A DNA stretch of 64,000 bases, taken from the NCBI GenBank assembly GCA_019722365.1, contig JADFUC010002295.1, forward strand, positions 1,116,001 through 1,180,000, read 5' to 3'. Both the position numbers and the translations under genes were made by a program. Source of the stretch: Lithospermum erythrorhizon (Eukaryota > Streptophyta > Magnoliopsida > Boraginales > Boraginaceae). This document shows positions 63,666 to 64,000 of the stretch, piece by piece. The notes below the pieces were generated by a model, which ran no database searches, had not been told where the DNA came from, and worked only from the letters and a program-made list of their open reading frames with translations. Position 1 is the first letter of the stretch. Each line of letters begins with the position of its first letter.

Positions 63666-64000
63666 CAGATCGAGAACAATTTTTATGTTCCGCTGAAACC
63701 GAATAAATAATGTAATATCATAAATAAGTAGAGTGCTCTTAATCCAGAAATCTCAAATTAAATAAGTATTAACTTTTCTCTTTAATCCTTAATGTGTATA
63801 TGATTTATATATTAGATCTCACAAAAAATTGAAATTTTATTTTTAAATCATACTGACTTTAACTAAATGTAAGGAAATAATTCATGATCCTATATCATGA
63901 TCAATTAGTCAATATATTTCATTTCCACAATTTGACAAGAGTTTTAAGCCATGGCCCTGCTTGCTTTAAATAACTTAAATTCCACATTTATTCAATCTGG
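63666..64000. other. Window end, nothing recognised
   Basis: AT-rich DNA with no gene or repeat that I can support. Confidence 0.5.

Overview
This is a stretch of nuclear chromosome from a flowering plant. It has AT-rich intergenic DNA, GT-AG introns, Stowaway-type MITEs and decayed LTR and LINE retrotransposons. The three intact genes read like eudicot proteins, probably asterid and possibly Lamiales; that placement is an impression from the protein sequences, not a tested result. Gene density is low: three intact protein genes and one large pseudogene in 64 kb, with transposon-derived and simple-sequence DNA between them.

Layout. 1-6.8 kb holds no gene, only repeats: a tRNA-box SINE-like piece, MITEs, and a 1.1-kb dispersed repeat called R1 here. 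6.85-10.17 kb (+) is a nine-exon aminotransferase of the ISS1/VAS1 type. Converging on it, 10.66-17.69 kb (-) is a 23-exon full-size ABCG (PDR) transporter of the ABCG40/NtPDR1 type. Both genes assemble without a frame break. 18-25 kb shows no gene. 25-39 kb is a transposon graveyard: a gypsy-like LTR, a copia-like LTR, a Ty3/gypsy integrase relic, and a nearly full-length but dead L1-type LINE on the minus strand. 39-44.5 kb is AT-rich DNA with MITEs. 44.71-46.90 kb (+) is a two-exon gibberellin 3-oxidase. 47-55 kb carries several MITEs, a second and inverted copy of R1 with a Stowaway element nested in it, and a 132-bp tandem duplication. 55.97-61.4 kb (-) is a decayed, intron-containing duplicate of the ABCG40-like gene. 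The last 2.5 kb has two copies of a hAT-like non-autonomous element.

How the genes relate. VAS1-type enzymes return indole-3-pyruvate to tryptophan using methionine as amino donor, so they lower auxin and ethylene precursors. GA3ox makes bioactive gibberellins. ABCG40-type pumps move abscisic acid or terpenoid and other defence compounds across the plasma membrane. Two or three of these touch hormones, but they are separate genes with ordinary spacing, and I see no evidence of a functional cluster. I found no convincing undescribed system. The most interesting structures are the duplicated and decayed transporter, with a small tandem repeat seeded by its own exon, and the R1 repeat pair with its nested insertion and matching empty site.
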